Made by a program: the position numbers and the translations under genes. The notes under the pieces were generated by a model that ran no database searches, had not been told where the DNA came from, and saw nothing but the letters and a program-made list of their open reading frames with translations. This document shows, one piece after another, positions 23,207-27,950 of a DNA stretch of 29,761 nucleotides. The DNA is from a virus. Within the stretch, counting starts at the first letter, position 1. Every line of letters starts with the position of its first letter. Where the stretch lies: positions 1 through 29,761 of IMG/VR virus record IMGVR_UViG_3300030061_002111; one strand, 5' to 3'.

Positions 23207-24062
23207 ATCTCGTGCCTGTGTAAAATTAGATCAATACATTCCAGATCTTCGTGATTATAAAGACTATCATGAACCATTTCTGGGTGGTGGTAGTGTTGCT
23301 ATTCATATTACTAAAAAGTATCCACATCTCAACGTGTGGGTAAATGATCTATATGAACCTCTTTATAATTTTTGGAGAGTTCTACAAGATGATGGATATG
23401 AAATGTTCAAAAGACTTCAAGAATTGAAGTCTAGATATCCTGATCGTGAATCTGCAAAGGGTCTATTTTTAGAAGCAAAAGATGTTGTAAATGATTATGA
23501 TCAATCCAATCTATTTCGTGCTTGTAGTTTTTTCGTTGTTAACAAGTGCTCTTTTTCTGGTCTCACTGAGTCCTCATCCTTTAGCGCCCAAGCATCTGAA
23601 TCAAACTTCTCAATGCGAGGAATTGAGAAACTAACAGGTTACTCTGAGATTATTAAGAACTGGAAAATTACAAACCTCAGTTATGAACAACTCCTTACTG
23701 ATAACAAAGAGTCCTTTACCTACCTTGATCCCCCCTATGACATCAAGGATAACCTTTATGGAAGGAAGGGGGGTATGCATAACAGATTCAACCACGATGA
23801 TTTTGCTGCCGATTGTGATAGGTTTATTGGTCCTCAACTCGTATCTTACAATTCGTCTCAACTGGTCAAGGATCGTTTCCAAGGATGGGAAGTAGGAGAA
23901 TTTGATCTTACCTATACAATGAGATCTGTTGGTGAATATATGCGAGAACAAAAAGAAAGAAAAGAACTTGTTCTCATGAATTATGATAAGAAACCAAAAG
24001 TTCAAATTTCATTTGATGGATGTTATAATTTTTCTAAGTTGAAGAAAGAGGGACTCGTATGA
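23166..24062 (+). CDS. dam: DNA adenine methylase, D12 class (Dam-like)
   Basis: This 298-aa N6-adenine methyltransferase has motifs in the alpha (D12/Dam) order. The AdoMet-binding start is LRYPGGKSR (8-16), FLGGGSVAI follows (38-46), then a target-recognition region with FFVVNKCSFSGL, and the catalytic DPPY is at 188-191 (TYLDPPYD). T4 Dam is 259 aa and methylates GATC. The target here cannot be read from sequence. Methylation probably protects phage DNA or affects replication timing. It begins inside the HTH-like gene and overlaps the glycosyltransferase by ATGA, so the two are translationally coupled. Confidence 0.93.
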   Translation: MKSLKTPLRYPGGKSRACVKLDQYIPDLRDYKDYHEPFLGGGSVAIHITKKYPHLNVWVNDLYEPLYNFWRVLQDDGYEMFKRLQELKSRYPDRESAKGLFLEAKDVVNDYDQSNLFRACSFFVVNKCSFSGLTESSSFSAQASESNFSMRGIEKLTGYSEIIKNWKITNLSYEQLLTDNKESFTYLDPPYDIKDNLYGRKGGMHNRFNHDDFAADCDRFIGPQLVSYNSSQLVKDRFQGWEVGEFDLTYTMRSVGEYMREQKERKELVLMNYDKKPKVQISFDGCYNFSKLKKEGLV

Positions 24063-24985
24063 GTAAATCAATGAGAGAAAAATTAGATAATCTTCGTCAA
24101 AGAAAAAACAAAGAATATCAAAACATAATTTATTATTCATATAAAATGAGCGAACATGATCATATTAATGATCATGAATTGAAACGTTTGAAGCACAGTA
24201 TTGAATCTTTGAAAAAGTTTAATACTGAAATATGTGTTTATTTGTTTTGTGATAATACTGATTTCATTCCATATGATTTTTGCTCGAAATATGATGTAAA
24301 TCTGAGACCCTTCATGGATGGATTTGATCACAACATGTTAAGTGCATGGTCAATTCATAGATGGTATAATCTCAAATATTTTAAAGATAGATCTTGCAAT
24401 ATTCTTTATCTTGACTCTGATACTATTTTTTATGATAATCCTCAGTATTTGTTTGACACCTATTGTCATCATGATGTATATGGTAGAGAAGAGTTTGGAT
24501 TTAGGCATGACCCTAACACAGGTGGTGGGAAAGGCATCAGAGAGTCTTTAGATAAAGTAGATGCTGCCATTTATGATCTTGGTGGCAAATGTGAGGTTCA
24601 TAAGTATTGTCTTGGTGTGATACTGATGAATAATAATTTTCACAATGAGATTATTAATCGTCTTGATGAACTTACTGAATTGATGCAATTGTTTAAATTT
24701 AGTGAGGTTCTGATGCCAATTCCCAATCCACGAATTATAGATCAGTATGCTGTATGGATTATCTTTAGTCGTCTTGAATTGAATGGTGGAATGTTTGCCA
24801 GTCAAGATGTAACCATGGGATTTAAAGAGAGGAAGCATGAAGAATTTTTTAATCCCGTTGTCCTTCACTACACAACAAAAGGTGAACAAGGACTTGCTGA
24901 GTCTGATGAGAAATATGCTAACCTTATCAGAGACACCGATGAGTTAGGTGCAGAAATAGACCCTTATAGTATGATTTTATCATGA
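24059..24985 (+). CDS. GT-A-fold glycosyltransferase
   Basis: This 308-aa protein has a DxD metal/nucleotide-sugar motif in ILYLDSDTIFYDNPQYLF (D119, D121). A preceding alpha/beta region with LKRLKHSIESLKKFNTEICV and VYLFCDN is the typical start of GT8-like or related GT-A enzymes. Later conserved elements are CLGVILMNN and PRIIDQYAVWIIFSRL. The acceptor is unknown. T4 DNA glucosyltransferases are GT-B, so this is not their homologue. Its coupling to the adenine methylase and place inside the clamp-loader locus suggest a nucleic-acid target, while protein or surface-glycan modification is the ordinary alternative. It overlaps both neighbours by ATGA. Confidence 0.85.
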   Translation: MSKSMREKLDNLRQRKNKEYQNIIYYSYKMSEHDHINDHELKRLKHSIESLKKFNTEICVYLFCDNTDFIPYDFCSKYDVNLRPFMDGFDHNMLSAWSIHRWYNLKYFKDRSCNILYLDSDTIFYDNPQYLFDTYCHHDVYGREEFGFRHDPNTGGGKGIRESLDKVDAAIYDLGGKCEVHKYCLGVILMNNNFHNEIINRLDELTELMQLFKFSEVLMPIPNPRIIDQYAVWIIFSRLELNGGMFASQDVTMGFKERKHEEFFNPVVLHYTTKGEQGLAESDEKYANLIRDTDELGAEIDPYSMILS

Positions 24986-25365
24986 TTGAATTGAAGGATT
25001 GGTTGAATAGCATTAACCAGACAAAGAAAAACCTTATTGATGAAGATCCTTTGCTTGAAAAGGATTATCCTCCATATATTATTAACCGTTGTTTCTCCGG
25101 GCATCTTGATGCAATTATGTTTGCGAATGAGATGAACATGTATAATTCGATTGACAAAAAGTTGCAATATGATTTTTATCTAAATAGTCTGAGGAAAAAG
25201 AAGAGATTTTCTCCCTGGCTCCGTAAAGATAAAATCAAAGATCTTGATTATGTCAAACGTTATTATGGATATAGTAATGAAAAGGCACAACATGCTTTGA
25301 AAATCCTAACAACAGAACAACTTAATTTTATTAAATCGAAATTTGAAACTGGAGGAACAAAATGA
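24982..25365 (+). CDS. gp62: Clamp-loader small subunit gp62
   Basis: This 127-aa protein matches the cyanophage gp62 type, shorter than T4 gp62 (187 aa). LKDWLNSINQTKKNLIDEDP opens the protein. YPPYIINRCFSGHLDAIMFA is its most recognisable segment, and LNSLRKKKRFSPWLRKDKI and YYGYSNEKAQHALKIL follow. gp62 binds the gp44 tetramer and makes the loader able to open the gp45 clamp. It lies directly before regA as in T4, joined by ATGA overlaps on both sides. It is separated from gp44 by an insert of about 3 kb. Confidence 0.9.
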   Translation: MIELKDWLNSINQTKKNLIDEDPLLEKDYPPYIINRCFSGHLDAIMFANEMNMYNSIDKKLQYDFYLNSLRKKKRFSPWLRKDKIKDLDYVKRYYGYSNEKAQHALKILTTEQLNFIKSKFETGGTK

Positions 25366-25802
25366 GCGTGGTTCAAGAGCCCATAGTGAAATGGTCACCT
25401 GATCAGATGGTTGAAGTAACTCTCAGCGAACCTGATGATTTTCTTAAGGTGAGAGAAACACTGACAAGAATTGGTGTTGCATCAAGAAAAGAAAAAAAGA
25501 TTTATCAATCGTGTCATATTCTTCATAAGCAAGGTCGTTATTATCTTGTGCATTTTAAAGAACTTTTTGCGCTAGATGGTAAACATGCCAACATCACGAT
25601 CAACGATGTTCAAAGACGTAATCGTATTGCTCAACTACTTGCTGATTGGGGCCTTATTAGCATCGTTAGTGCTGATAAAATACAAGATATTGCTCCACTA
25701 AATCAGATTAAAGTTTTATCTTACAAAGATAAAGGAGATTGGGTGTTAGAAACCAAGTATAATATTGGGTCCAAGAAGAAAAGAACAGAGGAAACCGAAT
25801 AA
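25362..25802 (+). CDS. regA: Translational repressor RegA
   Basis: This 146-aa RNA-binding repressor resembles T4 RegA (122 aa) throughout: LSEPDDFLKVRETLTRIGVA matches LKEPEDFLKVKETLTRMGIA. The signature IYQSCHILHKQGRYYLVHFK follows, and RRNRIAQLLADWGLISIV matches the C-terminal half. A basic tail (KKKRTEETE) is an extension. In T4, RegA binds AU-rich initiation regions of early mRNAs, including 44, 45 and 62, all encoded upstream in this operon, and its own. The gene is the last in the operon and is followed by an intrinsic terminator 7 nt after the stop. Confidence 0.96.
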   Translation: MSVVQEPIVKWSPDQMVEVTLSEPDDFLKVRETLTRIGVASRKEKKIYQSCHILHKQGRYYLVHFKELFALDGKHANITINDVQRRNRIAQLLADWGLISIVSADKIQDIAPLNQIKVLSYKDKGDWVLETKYNIGSKKKRTEETE

Positions 25803-25809
25803 AAACATG

Positions 25810-25833
25810 CGGGGTTTACTACCCCGTTTTTTT
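25810..25833 (+). terminator. Intrinsic terminator after regA
   Basis: CGGGGT (25810-25815), loop TTACT and ACCCCG (25821-25826) form a perfect 6-bp GC-rich stem followed by seven T. It ends the clamp/clamp-loader operon. Confidence 0.9.
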
Positions 25834-25843
25834 GTGTTTCCTA

Positions 25844-25849
25844 TATAAT
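25844..25849 (+). promoter_or_regulatory. Candidate -10 element for hsp20
   Basis: TATAAT lies 11 nt after the regA terminator T-run and about 100 nt before hsp20. No convincing -35 box is found at the normal distance, where the terminator stem sits. Use by another sigma factor or an activator is possible. Confidence 0.45.
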
Positions 25850-25856
25850 TAGTAGT

Positions 25857-25946
25857 GTAGGAGGAAGGGTTCCTAGAACCCCTTCTACGCCAACGATTGC
25901 CTTCGGGGATCACACAATCTAATCTCGCTTTAAAAGGAGAAGTACA
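25857..25946 (+). promoter_or_regulatory. Structured 5' leader of hsp20
   Basis: The leader contains a hairpin GAAGGGTTC (25864-25872), loop CTA and GAACCCCTTC (25876-25885), with one bulged C and no T-run. A second weak stem GATTG...CAATC encloses CCTTCGGGG, which has a UUCG-type loop. A strong Shine-Dalgarno AAGGAG (25934-25939) sits 7 nt before the ATG. It could be a stability element or a regulator of heat-shock gene translation. No known riboswitch is recognised. Confidence 0.5.
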
Positions 25947-26381
25947 ATGGGAAACCTCACAAGATACGGTGCTGCGGATCTGCCTGCGTTAATGGAACGC
26001 ATAAATAAGAATAGCATTGGTATGGATGAATACCTTAGTAGGGTGTTTGACCTTCACGAAACAACTACTAATTATCCACCATACAATCTAGTCACGGTTA
26101 GTAACGTAGAATCAAGACTAGAACTAGCATTGGCAGGATTCAAACCAGCAGAAGTAAATGTCTACACACAAGACGGAAAACTCTTTGTCGAAGGACAAAA
26201 AGAAGATACAGAAACAGAAACGGAATATGTCCACCGAGGAGTGGCTCAAAGATCTTTCACCAGATCTTGGACCCTCAGTGATGAGACGGAAGTTAGATCA
26301 GTTAGCTTTGAGGATGGGTTGCTAAGTATTGTTCTAGGAAGAATTGTACCTGAGCATCATCAAAGGAAAGAGTGGTTCTAA
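25947..26381 (+). CDS. hsp20: Small heat-shock protein Hsp20
   Basis: This 144-aa alpha-crystallin-domain chaperone has its domain at about residues 48-135: YNLVTVSNVESRLELALAGF at the start, GKLFVEGQKED in the middle, RGVAQRSFTRSWTLSDE as the conserved loop/strand and VRSVSFEDGLLSIVL at the end. It lacks a clear C-terminal IxI motif, although I-V-P follows the domain. Hsp20 is a core cyanomyovirus gene thought to protect phage or host proteins during infection. It is a monocistronic unit with its own leader, a strong ribosome binding site and a terminator. Its stop codon overlaps a CTAAATA motif (26378-26384). Confidence 0.93.
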   Translation: MGNLTRYGAADLPALMERINKNSIGMDEYLSRVFDLHETTTNYPPYNLVTVSNVESRLELALAGFKPAEVNVYTQDGKLFVEGQKEDTETETEYVHRGVAQRSFTRSWTLSDETEVRSVSFEDGLLSIVLGRIVPEHHQRKEWF

Positions 26382-26410
26382 ATACAATTGAATATCGTCG
26401 CCGTATGGAC

Positions 26411-26452
26411 GGAGGGGAAACTGGCAAAATCCAGTTGACGCCCCTCCTTTTT
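26411..26452 (+). terminator. Large intrinsic terminator after hsp20
   Basis: Outer stem GGAGGGG (26411-26417) pairs with CCCCTCC (26441-26447), and inner stem AACTGG (26419-26424) pairs with CCAGTT (26431-26436) around a CAAAAT loop. The GACG linker makes an internal bulge. Five T follow. The 3' half contains the -35 box of the next promoter. Confidence 0.88.
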
Positions 26453-26463
26453 ATTGGTATAAT
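26435..26463 (+). promoter_or_regulatory. Sigma70 promoter nested in hsp20 terminator
   Basis: TTGACG (26435-26440), a 17-nt spacer and TATAAT (26458-26463) with extended -10 TGG. The -35 hexamer equals that of the promoter at 19052. The expected start is about 26470, 15 nt before the next ATG. It likely transcribes the small ORF, two Sm-like genes, the UPF0489-like gene and gp43. Confidence 0.8.
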
Positions 26464-26484
26464 GGTTTTAAGAAAACATCAATT

Positions 26485-26634
26485 ATGAGCAAGAAAAAGA
26501 AAAAGGATGATGAGTGGACGTATGAAAAAACTGCCGAAACTGAAGAGGCAATTAAACGTCTGCACGAAACAATTCGTATGCGTAAACTAAAAGAGCATGA
26601 CGACAAAATGGGTTATGACACAGGAGGAAAATGA
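26485..26634 (+). CDS. Small highly charged hypothetical protein
   Basis: This 49-aa ORF starts MSKKKKKDDEWTYEKTAETE and ends DDKMGYDTGGK. It is rich in Lys, Glu and Asp and predicted to be a single helix with a basic N-terminus. It is the first ORF after a near-consensus promoter, and its stop overlaps the Sm-like start (ATGA). No family is recognised. Position behind a strong early promoter suggests an early, possibly host-directed, small protein, but this is inference. Confidence 0.6.
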   Translation: MSKKKKKDDEWTYEKTAETEEAIKRLHETIRMRKLKEHDDKMGYDTGGK

Positions 26635-26945
26635 GTATTAAACTTGTAATGTTGAAATCTGGTGAATCTCTAATCACCGATGCAAAAGAACTTATTGTTG
26701 AAGATAAGGTGTGTGGATATCTTTTTTGTAAACCACACAGGATAGAATATCGAAAACCAATTCTTCTTTCTGAAGAAAAAGAAACCACTGATGGAGAGGT
26801 GCAAGTTTCATTATCTCCTTGGATTTTGTTGACATCTGAAAATCAAATCCCAGTTCCAACTGATTGGTTGGTCACCATGGTAGACCCTGTGCAATCAATT
26901 AAAGAAATGTATGTGGAAAGAGTTGGGGAAGAGGAAGATGATTAA
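26631..26945 (+). CDS. Sm-like protein C (cyanophage Sm-like family)
   Basis: This 104-aa protein follows the family pattern: SIKLVMLKSGESLITDAKEL, LFCKPHRIEYRKPILL, then VSLSPWILLTSENQIPVPTD and WLVTMVDPVQSIKEMYVERV. The later half aligns well by eye with the next gene (SPWL...ILTIVDPTNLIIKSYME), showing tandem duplication. A GGAGG ribosome site lies close before the ATG. Predicted to form an Sm-type barrel, perhaps as hetero- or homo-oligomeric rings. RNA binding is an inference from fold. It overlaps both neighbours. Confidence 0.7.
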   Translation: MSIKLVMLKSGESLITDAKELIVEDKVCGYLFCKPHRIEYRKPILLSEEKETTDGEVQVSLSPWILLTSENQIPVPTDWLVTMVDPVQSIKEMYVERVGEEEDD

Positions 26946-27183
26946 GTGTTTAGTTCTTCAAAACGGATTAATTCTTATTGCAAAAATTGAAGAAATTCAA
27001 GTTGAAATTGGAGAACCAAATTGCAAACTTTCGGAAGTTGCACTGGTCAACTCCGATGATACTGTAAGTCCTTGGTTGACATGCACAGAGCAAAAAGATC
27101 TGCTGTTTAGATCAGAGGATATTTTGACAATTGTTGACCCCACAAACTTGATTATTAAATCATACATGGAAGTCATTGCATGA
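26938..27183 (+). CDS. Sm-like protein D (tandem paralogue of C)
   Basis: This 81-aa protein starts at ATG 26938, inside the end of gene C, with an 8-nt overlap. An upstream in-frame ATG at 26911 would overlap more and is less likely. It keeps the first strand pattern (IKCLVLQNGLILIAKIEEIQ) and the S-P-W and VDPTN motifs, but the usual G-E-E turn is replaced by N-G-L, so it is the most diverged copy. It may be a second ring subunit. The stop overlaps the next gene by ATGA. Confidence 0.65.
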   Translation: MIKCLVLQNGLILIAKIEEIQVEIGEPNCKLSEVALVNSDDTVSPWLTCTEQKDLLFRSEDILTIVDPTNLIIKSYMEVIA

Positions 27184-27950
27184 GGGTTTTAAGTATTGAT
27201 TTGGATTACATTATGGGTCCAGTCATTGAACTTTATAATGGTTTGATGTTTAATGATAATCCAACAATAAGGTGGGAACAATTTTTTAACAGAACTGATT
27301 TTAATGAGAGTCATTTTCGCATTGATCAATCAAATTTATTATTTTGTTACAATACTTTTTTAAAGGCACTTCGCAATTGTGATAGTGTCTCTTTTGGTTA
27401 TGAGCATGATTCTATTTTATTCAGTATTGCTGATTATGAGAATATTGATTTGATCAATATAGATCACCATGACGATGTTTTTGGTGGAGACTATATTAGA
27501 GAAATGCCAGATGAACATGCATACCAAGCAGAGTTCCATGAAATCATGGAACACAATAGGGTTCATGAAGGAAACTGGGGTGCCTGGTTGGGTGGACATG
27601 ATAAATTAAATTCATTTACTTGGATTGGAAATAAGAACAGTGTAAATAAAATACGTAATAAATTTAATGCAGAAGTAGTTCCTAACTATAAAAATGTAGA
27701 GAAAGAAGACTATAAGTTCGATAATTATAATTTTGACCACATCTTTGTGTGTATGTCGCCGCAGTACATACCCCCAAATCACTGGCATTATTTTGCGATG
27801 TTCATCAGTGCATTTGAGGAATTTGCTGGAAAGGATGCTATAATATACACGGAAAAGTTTGAGACCAACGTTCGCCACCAAAGGATTCATAATGAGATTT
27901 TACACCAATGTTCAAATGGTCGGGGATCACTTTCTGGTCAGGGGGTATGA
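27180..27950 (+). CDS. Arginase-superfamily/UPF0489-like protein (putative)
   Basis: This 256-aa protein has acidic/His clusters typical of metal-binding ureohydrolase-like folds: S-I-D7-L-D9-Y near the N-terminus, E75-H76-D77 in VSFGYEHDSIL, and L-I-N-I-D95-H-H-D-D99. The E-H...IDxHxD spacing resembles UPF0489 proteins, some of which are peptide arginases that turn Arg into ornithine. Other features are GNWGAWLGGHDKL (131-143) and MSPQYIPPNHWHYF. The order of motifs is not that of classical arginases, so assignment is tentative. It starts in ATGA overlap with Sm-like D, and its last 59 nt overlap gp43. A link with speD polyamine metabolism is conceivable only. Confidence 0.5.
   Translation: MRVLSIDLDYIMGPVIELYNGLMFNDNPTIRWEQFFNRTDFNESHFRIDQSNLLFCYNTFLKALRNCDSVSFGYEHDSILFSIADYENIDLINIDHHDDVFGGDYIREMPDEHAYQAEFHEIMEHNRVHEGNWGAWLGGHDKLNSFTWIGNKNSVNKIRNKFNAEVVPNYKNVEKEDYKFDNYNFDHIFVCMSPQYIPPNHWHYFAMFISAFEEFAGKDAIIYTEKFETNVRHQRIHNEILHQCSNGRGSLSGQGV

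Noticed and set aside
24059-24985. DNA glucosyltransferase of the T4 alpha/beta-gt type
   Set aside because: The DxD motif and strand pattern indicate a GT-A enzyme, whereas the T4 enzymes are GT-B. The acceptor is unknown.
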